From Flavobacteriaceae bacterium (GTDB taxonomy: Bacteria > Bacteroidota > Bacteroidia > Flavobacteriales > Flavobacteriaceae): a stretch of DNA of 64,000 nt. Positions 34,914-43,996 of this stretch are shown here, piece after piece. The stretch covers positions 1 to 64,000 of the forward strand of contig CANFHX010000008.1 of assembly GCA_947446865.1 (NCBI GenBank), read 5' to 3'. Each line of letters opens with the position of its first letter. Position 1 is the first letter of the stretch. The notes beneath the pieces are model-generated. The model searched no databases, was not told where the DNA came from, and saw only the letters and a program-made list of their open reading frames with translations. The translations under genes and the position numbers were made by a program.

Positions 34914-36083
34914 ATGAATTATTTCTCTTCCGATTTTAAACTAGGAATACTCGGCGGCGGACAATTAGGCAAAATGCTATTGGCCGAAACTCGAAAATTT
35001 GATATTCAAACTTATATTTTAGATCCGAGCAAAGAAGCGCCTAGTCAATTTGGAGCAACTCAGTTTTTTATTGGCGATTTAATGGATTTCGATGCCGTTT
35101 ATCAATTTGGTAAAAAAGTAAAACTATTAACCATTGAAATTGAAAATGTAAATCTTGATGCTTTAGATAAACTAGAAGCCGAAGGTTTACCTGTATTTCC
35201 TTCTCCAAAAACCTTGCGATTAATTCAGAATAAAGGAATCCAAAAAGATTTTTATATTGCAAATAACATTCCAACATCCTCTTTTGAAAAATTTGAAAAT
35301 TTAGAAAATTTAAAATCTAACTTTCAAAATCTAAAATTGCCTTTCGTATGGAAATGCACGCAATTTGGATACGATGGAACTGGTGTAAAAGTAGTACGAA
35401 CTGCTTCCGATTTGGAAAATCTTCCCAATGTGGAATGTATTGCAGAGGAAATGATTCCGTTTCAAAACGAACTAGCAGTTATTGTTGCACGCTCTGCATC
35501 GGGGGAAGTAAAGACCTATCCAGTTGTAGAGATGGAGTTCCACCCCGAAGCCAACCAAGTAGAATATGTACTTTGTCCTGCCCGAATTAGTGCTGCCGTT
35601 GCCCAAAAAGCACAAGAAATCGCCTTACAAGTTTCAACAGCCTTCAACCATGTCGGTCTTTTGGCTGTAGAAATGTTTCAAACCCAAGACGATGAAATTT
35701 TGGTTAATGAAGTTGCACCAAGACCACACAATTCAGGACATCACACCATTGAAGCAAGTTACACCTCGCAATTTGAAAACCATTTACGAGCCATTTTAAA
35801 CCTTCCTTTAGGAAATACTGCTAGCAAAGTTGCCGGAATTATGGTAAATTTGGTGGGTGAAGAAGGACATTCCGGACCTGTTATTTATAAAAATATTGAA
35901 AAAATAATGGCAATTGATGGCGTAACGCCTCACATTTACGGCAAAAAAGAAACACGCCCTTTTAGAAAAATGGGACACGTTACCATTGTAAATGAAGATA
36001 TGACAGAAGCAAGAAAAATCGCTGAAGAAGTTAAGAATAGTATAAGAGTGATAAGCCCCCCAACCCCCGAAGGGGGAGTTTAG
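34914..36083 (+). CDS. purK: N5-carboxyaminoimidazole ribonucleotide synthetase
   Basis: PurK makes N5-CAIR from AIR, bicarbonate and ATP in purine synthesis. It is an ATP-grasp protein of 389 residues with the N-terminal LGGGQLGKML nucleotide-fold loop (about 12-21), the FVWKCTQFGYDGTGVKV ATP loop (about 143-159) and the metal-ligand region EIVNEVAPRPHNSGH-like (EILVNEVAPRPHNSGHHT, about 261-278). The last residues (ISPPTPEGGV) are encoded by a palindromic repeat, so the native C-terminus has been replaced or extended. purE follows 78 bases downstream. Confidence 0.94.
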   Translation: MNYFSSDFKLGILGGGQLGKMLLAETRKFDIQTYILDPSKEAPSQFGATQFFIGDLMDFDAVYQFGKKVKLLTIEIENVNLDALDKLEAEGLPVFPSPKTLRLIQNKGIQKDFYIANNIPTSSFEKFENLENLKSNFQNLKLPFVWKCTQFGYDGTGVKVVRTASDLENLPNVECIAEEMIPFQNELAVIVARSASGEVKTYPVVEMEFHPEANQVEYVLCPARISAAVAQKAQEIALQVSTAFNHVGLLAVEMFQTQDDEILVNEVAPRPHNSGHHTIEASYTSQFENHLRAILNLPLGNTASKVAGIMVNLVGEEGHSGPVIYKNIEKIMAIDGVTPHIYGKKETRPFRKMGHVTIVNEDMTEARKIAEEVKNSIRVISPPTPEGGV

Positions 36084-36158
36084 ACTCGTTAAAAATAAAA
36101 ATAACTAAAACCCCTACTCACCCCTAGTAGGAATTCCCCCTTCGGGGGTTAGGGGGCT
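36054..36158. repeat. Inverted pair of palindromic repeats between purK and purE
   Basis: A 24-base unit at 36054-36077 is repeated almost exactly in inverted orientation at 36135-36158. Each contains its own C5-GAA-G5 mini-hairpin. The left unit encodes the end of PurK and the right unit stops 3 bases before the purE start codon. The pair can fold into one long hairpin (a REP-like or BIME-like structure). Confidence 0.85.
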
Positions 36159-36161
36159 AAT

Positions 36162-36644
36162 ATGAAAGTAGCAATTATAATGGGTTCCATATCCGATATG
36201 CCCGTAATGCAAGAAGCAATCGAAATCCTAAAAGGATTTGATATTGAAATTGAAGTCGATATTGTTTCGGCACACAGAACGCCCGAAAAACTTTTTGATT
36301 TTAGTAAAAACGCCCACACTCGCGGTATCTCTGTAATTATTGCAGGTGCTGGTGGCGCTGCCCACTTACCAGGAATGGTCGCTTCTATGTCGCCATTGCC
36401 AGTGATTGGAGTTCCGGTAAAATCGAGCAATTCTATAGATGGTTGGGATTCGGTTTTGTCTATTTTGCAAATGCCAGGTGGTGTTCCCGTGGCAACGGTT
36501 GCGCTAAACGGAGCCAAAAATGCCGGAATTCTAGCCGCTCAAATCATCGGAACCTCCGATAAATGCGTGCTTGACAAGATCATTTTCTATAAAGAAAGCC
36601 TAAAAGAAGCCGTGAACAAAGCCGCTTCTGAATTGAAAAAATAA
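36162..36644 (+). CDS. purE: N5-carboxyaminoimidazole ribonucleotide mutase
   Basis: PurE converts N5-CAIR to CAIR, following PurK. At 160 residues the class I signature is complete: MGSISDMPVM (about 7-16), SAHRTPEKLFDF (about 40-51), AGAGGAAHLPGM (about 66-77) and GVPVKS (about 86). It ends 9 bases before the M3 peptidase start. The right arm of the repeat lies where a ribosome-binding site would normally be. Confidence 0.95.
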   Translation: MKVAIIMGSISDMPVMQEAIEILKGFDIEIEVDIVSAHRTPEKLFDFSKNAHTRGISVIIAGAGGAAHLPGMVASMSPLPVIGVPVKSSNSIDGWDSVLSILQMPGGVPVATVALNGAKNAGILAAQIIGTSDKCVLDKIIFYKESLKEAVNKAASELKK

Positions 36645-36653
36645 TAAATAACT

Positions 36654-38708
36654 ATGAATAACCATTCTCAAGTACGGACAGGTCGCGACCTGTCCCTACC
36701 ATTCAATACAAAACACAATACTGCACCATTTTCACAAATAAAATTAGAAGATTATCAGCCTGCATTTATTGAAAACATTGCAAAGGCTAGAGCCGAAATT
36801 GATGCCATAACCAACAATTCTGAAGCACCTACATTTGAAAACACCATCGTTGCTTTAGATTTTTCTGGAGATGCTTTGGATCGACTTTCGTCTATATTCT
36901 TCAATTTAAATTCGGCAGAAACTTGTGACGAAATGCAAAAAATCGCACAAGAAGTTTCTCCTTTATTAACTGCATTCGGAAATGATATTTCGTTAAATGA
37001 AGATTTATTTAAACGAGTAAAGGAAGTGCACGATCAAAAAGAAAATCTGACTTTAACTACAGAACAAGCCACTTTATTAGACAAAAAATACAAAAGTTTT
37101 GCCCGAAATGGTGCCTTACTTCCCGAAGATAAAAAAGCAAAATTACGCGAAATCGACACCGAATTAGCCAAATTAAAATTAACTTATGGCGAAAACGTTT
37201 TGGCGGAAACCAACAACTATCAATTACATATTACCAACGAAGCCGATTTAAAAGGTTTGCCTGACGGCGCTAAAGAAATGGCGCGTTCCTTAGCAAAATC
37301 CAATGAATTAGAAGGTTGGATTTTTACCTTAGATTTTCCAAGTTATTTACCATTTGTAACCTATATCGACAACAGAGAATTGCGAAAAGAGATGGCAATT
37401 GCTGCGGGTAAAAAAGCATTTCAAGGAAACGAATTCGACAATAAAGAAATCGCTTTAAAAATTGCCAAATTGCGATCTGACCGCGCAAATTTATTAGGAT
37501 ATGCTACCCATTCGCATTTTGTTTTAGAAGAACGAATGGCACAAAATCCAGATAAAGTAAAATCGTTTCTAAAAGATTTACTTGAAAAAGCAAAACCAGC
37601 AGCCGAAAGAGAAATGGCGCAATTAACTGCTTTTGCAAAGGAGTTGGATAGCGTGGAACAATTAGAAAAATGGGATGGTTCGTATTATTCTGAAAAATTG
37701 AAACAAAAATTATTCAGTTTGGACGATGAATTATTGAAGCCCTATTTTAAATTAGAAAATGTTTTAAACGGCGCATTTACAATAGCCGAAAAATTATACG
37801 GAATCACCTTTAAAGAAGTTTTTGATATTGATAAATACCATGAAGAGGTTCAAACTTTTGAAGTATTAGACGAAGAAAAAAATCTCGTTGCTTTCTTCTA
37901 CTCCGATTTTTTTCCAAGAAAAGGAAAACGAAATGGCGCTTGGATGACTTCCTATAAATCACAATCGGTAAAAAATGGCGTTAACGAAAGACCCCACGTT
38001 TCAATCGTTTGCAATTTCACTCCGCCAACAGAGACAAAGCCTTCGTTATTAACGTTTAACGAAGTAACCACCTTATTTCATGAATTTGGCCATGCGCTTC
38101 ATGGTATGTTAGCCAATACAACCTATCCAAGTTTATCAGGAACTTCCGTGTATTGGGATTTTGTAGAATTACCAAGTCAGGTGATGGAAAACTGGTGCTA
38201 CGAACCCGAAGCATTAGCATTGTTTGCCAAACATTATGAAACTGGCGAAATCATTCCACAGATGTATGTGGAGAAAATTAAAGAAAGTGCAAGTTTCTTA
38301 GAAGGAATGGCAACTCTACGCCAATTAAGTTTTGGAATTCTAGACATGGCTTTTCACAGCAACAATCCAAGTGAAATTACCGACATTAAAGCATTTGAAA
38401 AGCAAGCCATGGAAGGCACAACCCTATATCCCGACGTTGCTGAAAACTGCATGAGTGTTTCCTTCTCCCATATTTTTCAGGGCGGATATTCTTCTGGATA
38501 TTATAGTTACAAATGGGCCGAAGTTTTGGATGCCGATGCCTTTGCATATTTTCAAGAAAAAGGAATTTTCAATAAAGAAGTGGCTACAAAATTCAAAGAA
38601 AATGTACTCTCCAAAGGTGGCACCGAATTGCCAATGGAATTATACAAACGTTTTAGAGGACACGAACCAAATGCTGACGCGTTGTTGAAACGTGCGGGAT
38701 TGGTGTAG
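36654..38708 (+). CDS. M3-family zinc oligopeptidase / dipeptidyl carboxypeptidase
   Basis: This 684-residue peptidase resembles Dcp and oligopeptidase A. The zinc motif HEFGHALHG lies at about 476-484 with a downstream Glu ligand (about residue 505), and FKRFRGHEPNADALLKRAGL-like C-terminal residues (YKRFRGHEPNADALLKRAGL) are typical. The N-terminal residues RTGRDLSL (about 8-15) are encoded by a perfect 20-base palindrome (36676-36695) just before the family-typical LPFNTKHNTAPF, so a repeat has been inserted in frame near the start. No signal peptide is seen, so the enzyme is probably cytosolic. A strong terminator follows. Confidence 0.92.
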   Translation: MNNHSQVRTGRDLSLPFNTKHNTAPFSQIKLEDYQPAFIENIAKARAEIDAITNNSEAPTFENTIVALDFSGDALDRLSSIFFNLNSAETCDEMQKIAQEVSPLLTAFGNDISLNEDLFKRVKEVHDQKENLTLTTEQATLLDKKYKSFARNGALLPEDKKAKLREIDTELAKLKLTYGENVLAETNNYQLHITNEADLKGLPDGAKEMARSLAKSNELEGWIFTLDFPSYLPFVTYIDNRELRKEMAIAAGKKAFQGNEFDNKEIALKIAKLRSDRANLLGYATHSHFVLEERMAQNPDKVKSFLKDLLEKAKPAAEREMAQLTAFAKELDSVEQLEKWDGSYYSEKLKQKLFSLDDELLKPYFKLENVLNGAFTIAEKLYGITFKEVFDIDKYHEEVQTFEVLDEEKNLVAFFYSDFFPRKGKRNGAWMTSYKSQSVKNGVNERPHVSIVCNFTPPTETKPSLLTFNEVTTLFHEFGHALHGMLANTTYPSLSGTSVYWDFVELPSQVMENWCYEPEALALFAKHYETGEIIPQMYVEKIKESASFLEGMATLRQLSFGILDMAFHSNNPSEITDIKAFEKQAMEGTTLYPDVAENCMSVSFSHIFQGGYSSGYYSYKWAEVLDADAFAYFQEKGIFNKEVATKFKENVLSKGGTELPMELYKRFRGHEPNADALLKRAGLV
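36676..36695. repeat. Perfect 20-base palindrome inside the M3 peptidase gene
   Basis: The palindrome GGACAGGTCGCGACCTGTCC lies within the first 15 codons of the gene, with short GC-rich flanks. Its base composition differs sharply from the AT-rich surroundings. It looks like a mobile palindromic (REP-type) unit. Confidence 0.85.
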
Positions 38709-38740
38709 ATTTTTTTTAGTCTACTAAGATCAATAAATAC

Positions 38741-38766
38741 AAACCGAAGTTTTCGAACTTCGGTTT
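38741..38766. terminator. Bidirectional terminator after the M3 peptidase
   Basis: An 11-bp perfect stem (38741-38751 with 38756-38766) around a TTCG tetraloop, followed by a T run. It lies between the convergent M3 peptidase and membrane-protein genes. Confidence 0.92.
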
Positions 38767-38768
38767 TT

Positions 38769-39542
38769 TTATTTTAAATACCAAAATGCAAAAAACCAAA
38801 AAATTGGCACACTTTCTACCCAAAATGAAGTGTAATATTTATTACGATGTATCGAAGAAAAGTGAATTGAAATTACAGTTACTAACCCAATTAATAAAGA
38901 AACTAACGAACTATTGGATTTCAAAAATTCTAATATTATAAAAGGAATAACCAATAAAATTCCGAATAACTTAGATTTATTAATTCCGAATTTTTGCGGA
39001 ATTGTTTGCAACGAAATAGGATCAAAAGGACTATCAATTATTTCAAATGGAATTAATAAACTAGACAATAGTAATAACCTTTGAATCAAATTCACTTCAT
39101 AATCTAGCAAGGGAAATTTTGTATTTGCAAATGGAATACAAACAGTTATGAAAGTAACCACTACACTAACAAAAAACAATTTCGCAAGCCCAAATTTTCT
39201 TAACAAAGGATATAATAAAACTAATAATCCAGAAAATAGAACATAAATCTGAATCGTGTTTTTTAAATTAATGAAAGTAAAAAACAATCCAATACAAGAA
39301 AAAACAGAAACCAAAAGAATGGAATAATATTTTGTTGAATGAAAGTTTCCTTTACGGAATACCTCCAAATATTTTAAAAAATTATATCCCAAAATTGTAG
39401 CAAAGAAAACACAAGCAGAAAAGAAAGGAATAGGATGCAATTTAGCCGTAATTTCTGTAGTTTTCACCAAACAAAAAACTGCAAAACCGACATGAATGGA
39501 AGATTGAATATAAAAATCAAGAAGCCTTTTCAGAAATTTCAT
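38769..39542 (-). CDS. Polytopic membrane protein, possibly UbiA-prenyltransferase-like
   Basis: The 257-residue protein is almost entirely hydrophobic with eight or nine predicted spans. Overall layout and the segment IDSPFDPISLQTIPQKFGINKSK resemble UbiA-like proteins, but the normal first DDxxD aspartate motif is not visible (YNFLKYLEVFRKG stands where NDxxDxxxD would be). A catalytically different or inactive relative is possible. Conserved function is unknown. It is divergent from gcvP. Confidence 0.65.
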   Translation of the reverse strand: MKFLKRLLDFYIQSSIHVGFAVFCLVKTTEITAKLHPIPFFSACVFFATILGYNFLKYLEVFRKGNFHSTKYYSILLVSVFSCIGLFFTFINLKNTIQIYVLFSGLLVLLYPLLRKFGLAKLFFVSVVVTFITVCIPFANTKFPLLDYEVNLIQRLLLLSSLLIPFEIIDSPFDPISLQTIPQKFGINKSKLFGILLVIPFIILEFLKSNSSLVSLLIGLVTVISIHFSSIHRNKYYTSFWVESVPIFWFFAFWYLK

Positions 39543-39714
39543 AATACAAAAGTAAGCAATCTGTTAATAAACCCTCTATTTGGTTAACAAATTCTCATAA
39601 CATTACCACTTGTTTAAGATAAAAATAGAAGTTTAATAATTACTTTTGTGTGCTTTAAATTTATATCCTAAAAATAAAGACAACACACAACAAACTTACC
39701 CTTATTTCTATTTA

Positions 39715-42558
39715 ATGAAAACAGACGCATTTGCTTTACGCCATTTAGGTCCTCGTGAAAGTGACCTTCAAAATATGTTTAAAACCATTGGAGTTGAAAC
39801 ATTAGACCAATTAATTTCTGAAACTGTACCAAGCGCTATCCGTTTGAAAAAGGATTTAGATTTGGATGCACCAATGACCGAATACGAATATTTAACTCAT
39901 ATTCAGGAATTAGGAAAAAAGAATAAAGTTTTTAAATCGTATATAGGTTTAGGATACCACCCAACAATTATACCTGCTGTTATTCAGAGAAATATTTTTG
40001 AAAATCCAGGTTGGTACACGGCTTACACGCCCTACCAAGCAGAGATTGCTCAAGGTCGTTTGGAGGCTATTTTGAATTTTCAAACTACCATTATCGAATT
40101 AACAGGCATGCAAATAGCCAATGCTTCCCTTTTGGATGAAGGAACTTCTGCTGCAGAAGCAATGGCATTGTTGTTTGATGTTCGTTCTCGAGATCAAAAG
40201 AAAAATAATGTAGTTAAATTCTTCGTTTCTGAAGAAGTTTTACCACAAACTATTTCGGTTTTACAAACTCGTTCTACTCCAAAAGGAATTGAATTAGTTA
40301 TTGGAAACCACGAAACTTTCGATTTTTCATCGGATTTCTTCGGTGCTATTTTACAATATCCAGGAAAACACGGTCAAGTAAACGATTATGCAGGATTTAT
40401 TTCAAAAGCACATGCTGCCGAAATAAAAATTGCCGTTGCAGCTGATATTTTATCTTTAACAACCCTAACTCCTCCAGGAGAAATTGGTGCGGATGTTGTG
40501 GTTGGAACTACCCAACGTTTCGGAATTCCGATGGGTTATGGTGGGCCACATGCTGCCTATTTTGCAACCAAAGAAGAGTACAAACGTTCTATGCCAGGAA
40601 GAATTATCGGAGTAACGATTGACGTTAACGGTAATCGTGCTTTGCGTATGGCTTTAGGAACTCGTGAGCAACACATTAAACGTGAAAAAGCAACTTCCAA
40701 TATTTGTACTGCTCAAGTTTTATTAGCCGTTATGGCTGGAATGTATGCGGTATATCATGGGCCAAAAGGCTTGAAATACATTGCAAATAAAGTTCATGCT
40801 TCGGCAGTTACTTTGGCAGATGCCTTGAATAAATTAGGTGTTTATCAAACGAATACTTCGTTTTTTGATACCCTTTTGGTAAAAGCAGATGCTACTAAAG
40901 TAAAAGCCGTAGCCGAAAAACATGAAGTTAATTTCTTTTATGTAGATAACGAAACCATCTCTATCTCTCTAAATGAAACCACTTCTTTAAAAGACTTAAA
41001 TCAAATTGTTTCCCTATTTGCGGAAGCATTAAATAAAAATACTATTACAATTAGCGAATTAACTAATTCTACTAATTTCCCTTCTTCGTTAGCAAGAACT
41101 TCTACTTTTTTAACGCATGATGTTTTCAATAACCATCATTCGGAATCGCAATTGATGCGTTACATTAAAAGATTAGAACGCAAAGATTTATCCTTGAATC
41201 ATTCGATGATTTCTTTAGGCTCTTGTACCATGAAATTAAATGCTGCTGCCGAAATGTTGCCTTTATCTATGGCAAACTGGAACAGCATGCACCCATTTGC
41301 ACCTATCGAACAAGCAGAAGGATACCAAATAATGCTTAAAAAACTAGAACACCAACTAAATGTAGTTACTGGTTTTGCAGGTACTACTTTGCAACCAAAC
41401 TCTGGTGCACAAGGAGAATACGCTGGCTTAATGACCATTCGTGCGTACCATTTATCCAGAGGAGACAATCACAGAAATATCTGTTTGATTCCATCTTCGG
41501 CACACGGAACCAATCCGGCTTCTGCTGCAATGGCAGGAATGACTATTATTGTTACTAAAACTACTCCCGAAGGAAATATTGATGTAGAAGACTTAAGAGC
41601 AAGAGCAATTGAACACAAAGATAATTTATCTGCATTAATGGTAACCTATCCATCAACTCACGGAGTCTTTGAAAGCACTATTATTGAAATCACAGATCTT
41701 ATCCATGAAAACGGAGGTTTAGTTTACATGGATGGAGCCAACATGAATGCCCAAGTTGGTTTAACCAATCCAGCAACTATTGGTGCTGATGTTTGCCACT
41801 TAAATTTGCATAAAACGTTTGCCATCCCTCATGGGGGTGGAGGTCCAGGTGTGGGTCCTATTTGTGTAAACGAAAAATTAGTTCCATTTTTACCTACCAA
41901 CCCTATTATCCCAACAGGAGGAAGTCAGGCAATTTCGGCAATTTCGGCTGCTCCCTACGGATCGGCTTTAGTATGTTTGATTTCTTATGGATATATCACC
42001 ATGCTTGGTGCTGAAGGTTTGAAAAAAGCCACGCAATATGCTATTTTGAATGCCAATTATATGAAGGCTCGTTTGGAATCCAGTTACCCAGTTTTATATT
42101 CTGGAGAAATGGGAAGAGCGGCTCACGAAATGATTTTAGATTGCCGTGCTTTCAAACAACAAGGCGTTGAAGTTACCGATATCGCGAAACGATTGATGGA
42201 TTATGGTTTCCATGCGCCAACCGTTTCATTCCCAGTTGCTGGAACCTTAATGATTGAACCTACAGAAAGCGAAGACGTTGCCGAGTTGGATCGTTTTTGC
42301 GATGCTATGATTTCGATTCGTAAAGAAATTGAAAAAGCAACAGCCGAAGACCACAATACGGTTTTACACAATGCGCCACATACACTAGCAATGCTTACAG
42401 CAGATACTTGGAATTTTCCATACACTCGGGAACAAGCAGCATTTCCATTAGAATATATTGCCGATAATAAATACTGGCCTAGCGTTCGTCGTGTAGACGA
42501 TGCTTATGGCGATAGAAATTTAGTTTGCAGTTGCGCTCCAATTGAAGCGTATATGTAA
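39715..42558 (+). CDS. gcvP: Glycine dehydrogenase (decarboxylating), P protein
   Basis: This PLP enzyme of the glycine cleavage system decarboxylates glycine and passes aminomethyl to the lipoyl H protein. I start at ATG 39715 ([17 protein letters not shown]), 23 codons inside the longest frame, because the family begins there; the length is 947 aa. The N- and C-terminal halves are both complete, as in the single-chain form. The PLP lysine lies in [18 protein letters not shown] (Lys700). E3 of the system is the lpdA gene at 17514. A TAnnTTTG element (TACTTTTG, 39641-39648) precedes it. Confidence 0.95.
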   Translation: MKTDAFALRHLGPRESDLQNMFKTIGVETLDQLISETVPSAIRLKKDLDLDAPMTEYEYLTHIQELGKKNKVFKSYIGLGYHPTIIPAVIQRNIFENPGWYTAYTPYQAEIAQGRLEAILNFQTTIIELTGMQIANASLLDEGTSAAEAMALLFDVRSRDQKKNNVVKFFVSEEVLPQTISVLQTRSTPKGIELVIGNHETFDFSSDFFGAILQYPGKHGQVNDYAGFISKAHAAEIKIAVAADILSLTTLTPPGEIGADVVVGTTQRFGIPMGYGGPHAAYFATKEEYKRSMPGRIIGVTIDVNGNRALRMALGTREQHIKREKATSNICTAQVLLAVMAGMYAVYHGPKGLKYIANKVHASAVTLADALNKLGVYQTNTSFFDTLLVKADATKVKAVAEKHEVNFFYVDNETISISLNETTSLKDLNQIVSLFAEALNKNTITISELTNSTNFPSSLARTSTFLTHDVFNNHHSESQLMRYIKRLERKDLSLNHSMISLGSCTMKLNAAAEMLPLSMANWNSMHPFAPIEQAEGYQIMLKKLEHQLNVVTGFAGTTLQPNSGAQGEYAGLMTIRAYHLSRGDNHRNICLIPSSAHGTNPASAAMAGMTIIVTKTTPEGNIDVEDLRARAIEHKDNLSALMVTYPSTHGVFESTIIEITDLIHENGGLVYMDGANMNAQVGLTNPATIGADVCHLNLHKTFAIPHGGGGPGVGPICVNEKLVPFLPTNPIIPTGGSQAISAISAAPYGSALVCLISYGYITMLGAEGLKKATQYAILNANYMKARLESSYPVLYSGEMGRAAHEMILDCRAFKQQGVEVTDIAKRLMDYGFHAPTVSFPVAGTLMIEPTESEDVAELDRFCDAMISIRKEIEKATAEDHNTVLHNAPHTLAMLTADTWNFPYTREQAAFPLEYIADNKYWPSVRRVDDAYGDRNLVCSCAPIEAYM

Positions 42559-42592
42559 ATCGAGGTACGAGGATTTAAGTACGAGGTACAAG
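42558..42592. repeat. GTACGAGG microrepeat after gcvP
   Basis: Three direct units like GTACGAGG begin at the gcvP stop codon. They precede the terminator and match arrays at 17485 and 45561. Confidence 0.65.
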
Positions 42593-42596
42593 ATAG

Positions 42597-42626
42597 AAAG
42601 GTTTCAAATGAAAATTTGAAGCCTTT
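42597..42626 (+). terminator. Intrinsic terminator of gcvP
   Basis: A 13-bp stem (42597-42609 with 42614-42626, one G-U pair), a GAAA loop and a T tract. Confidence 0.88.
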
Positions 42627-42664
42627 TTTTTATTTGGGCAGCTATTCCGCCTTCCGTTCCCGCT

Positions 42665-42701
42665 TTTTTTTCTTGCTTCAAAAAAAGAAGCAAGAAAAAA
42701 A
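42665..42701. repeat. Perfect 15-bp inverted repeat in a low-complexity stretch
   Basis: Bases 42665-42679 pair with 42687-42701 around seven A residues. It sits in a stretch (about 42630-42790) whose base use is unlike the neighbours and that has no convincing gene. It resembles dispersed intergenic elements of Bacteroidota. Confidence 0.6.
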
Positions 42702-42871
42702 GAGCTCCACTCAAGTCGGGCTGCGGGCTTCAGTGCATAACCTAGAAATTTGGAAAACAACAAAGAAACAATTGAAATCAAAAGGTTTAAAAAGATTCAT
42801 TTTAGAACCTTTTTTTATAGATCCTTTTTTTGAATTCAAATAATTAGTATTTTTGTGTAAAATTCAACCCT

Positions 42872-43081
42872 ATGAAAACCTTAATTATTCACGCAGAAGC
42901 AGATAAAGTTCAAATAATTAAAGATTTTTTGAATTCTATTAAAGTGAAATTCGAAACCAAAACAACTTCAACTGAAGAAAGCCCTTACGATCTAGAGTTT
43001 GTTGCCAAAATTGAAAGAAGCAGACAACAACTAAAAGAAGGAAAAGGAAGAATCATCAAAATTGAAGATTTATGGAAATAA
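42872..43081 (+). CDS. Antitoxin of YoeB-type cassette, copy 1
   Basis: The 69-residue antitoxin begins MKTLIIHAEADKVQIIKDFLNS, resembling the DUF2683-type antitoxins found with YoeB/Txe toxins in Bacteroidota. Residues 1-39 are the same as in copy 2 (43426-43635). After a shared EFVAKI the C-termini differ (ERSRQQLKEGKGRIIKIEDLWK here). The stop overlaps the toxin start (10-base overlap). A TATATTTG-like element (TATTTTTG, 42848-42855) lies 16 bases upstream of the start and is shared by both copies. Confidence 0.8.
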   Translation: MKTLIIHAEADKVQIIKDFLNSIKVKFETKTTSTEESPYDLEFVAKIERSRQQLKEGKGRIIKIEDLWK

Positions 43082-43335
43082 AATTGCTTGAAGATGCCGA
43101 TGAAGATTTACTATTTTGGATAAAAACAGGAAATAAATCTATTCAAAAGAAAATCAACCAATTATTAAATTCAATTGAGAAAACTCCTTATTCTGGAATT
43201 GGAAAACCCGAAGCCTTAAAACATCATTTATCCGGTTTATGGAGCAGACGCATCAATTCAGAACACCGATTAGTTTATGAAATTGATGAAAATCAAAATC
43301 TCATTATAGTCCACTCTTTAAAAGGACATTATTAA
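43072..43335 (+). CDS. YoeB/Txe-family toxin, copy 1
   Basis: The 87-residue RelE-superfamily ribonuclease of the YoeB/Txe type has the conserved end SGLWSRRINSEHRLVYEID followed by IIVHSLKGHY. Its N-terminal 50 residues (EIKLLEDADEDLLFWIKTGN) differ clearly from copy 2, while the last 36 are the same. It probably cuts mRNA at the ribosome and is held by the preceding antitoxin. Confidence 0.87.
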   Translation: MEIKLLEDADEDLLFWIKTGNKSIQKKINQLLNSIEKTPYSGIGKPEALKHHLSGLWSRRINSEHRLVYEIDENQNLIIVHSLKGHY

Positions 43336-43371
43336 AAGGTTTCAAATATTAATTTTGCAGCCTTTTTTTTA
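43335..43371 (+). terminator. Probable terminator after YoeB cassette 1
   Basis: An imperfect hairpin, AAAGGTTTCAAA against TTTGCAGCCTTT with one mismatch and one wobble pair, followed by T residues. A similar but truncated hairpin follows copy 2. Confidence 0.6.
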
Positions 43372-43425
43372 GGCATACTTTTTTTGAATTCAAATAATTA
43401 GTATTTTTGTGTAAAATACCATCCT

Positions 43426-43635
43426 ATGAAAACCTTAATTATTCACGCAGAGGCAGATAAAGTTCAAATAATTAAAGATTTTTTGAATTCTATTAAAGTG
43501 AAATTCGAAACCAAAACAACTTCAACTGAAGAAAGTCCTTACGATCCTGAGTTTGTTGCCAAAATCAGAAAAAGTGAAGAAGACTATAAAAATGGTAAAG
43601 TGCATCGAATTCCACTTAATGATATATGGAAATAG
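43426..43635 (+). CDS. Antitoxin of YoeB-type cassette, copy 2
   Basis: The 69-residue second copy is near-identical to copy 1 for the first 39 codons and for about 40 bases upstream. It then diverges (RKSEEDYKNGKVHRIPLNDIWK at the end). It overlaps its toxin by 10 bases. The divergent C-terminus is the part that normally binds the toxin. Confidence 0.8.
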   Translation: MKTLIIHAEADKVQIIKDFLNSIKVKFETKTTSTEESPYDPEFVAKIRKSEEDYKNGKVHRIPLNDIWK

Positions 43636-43889
43636 TATTAACCGAAAGAGCCAATATAGATTTATTGTTTTTCAAAAAGACAAACAATCAATTAGTTTTA
43701 AAAAAAATTAGGCAGTTATTTGAATCCATGCTTTTGACTCCATCTTTTGGAATTGGAAAACCAGAAAAATTAAAATATGATTTATCTGGAAAATGGAGCA
43801 GGCGCATCAATTCAGAACATCGATTAGTTTATGAAATTGATGAAAATCAAAATCTCATTATAGTCCATTCTTTAAAAGGACATTATTAA
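43626..43889 (+). CDS. YoeB/Txe-family toxin, copy 2
   Basis: The 87-residue toxin has a diverged N-terminal half (EIVLTERANIDLLFFKKTNNQLVLKK) and a C-terminal 36 residues with the same sequence as copy 1 (KWSRRINSEHRLVYEID onwards). Catalytic-type residues (Arg-Arg, His, Tyr near the end) are intact. Cassette 2 lies 90 bases after cassette 1 in the same direction. Confidence 0.87.
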   Translation: MEIVLTERANIDLLFFKKTNNQLVLKKIRQLFESMLLTPSFGIGKPEKLKYDLSGKWSRRINSEHRLVYEIDENQNLIIVHSLKGHY

Positions 43890-43996
43890 AAGGTTCAAAT
43901 ATTAATTTTGAAACCTATCCTTTTATATAAAAAATGATAAAAATCAAGTTATTAAACTTCTAATAAAGTAACTTTGCAAAATCATTTTTCAACATT

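Noticed and set aside
39646..39714. N-terminal extension of GcvP from GTG 39646
   Set aside because: The family starts at [13 protein letters not shown]; the extra 23 codons overlap the promoter-like TACTTTTG element.
42575..42843. Two overlapping frames of 68 and 75 codons on opposite strands after gcvP
   Set aside because: They cover the terminator, the 15-bp inverted repeat and low-complexity sequence; the peptides are runs of Lys, Phe and Ser without domain character.
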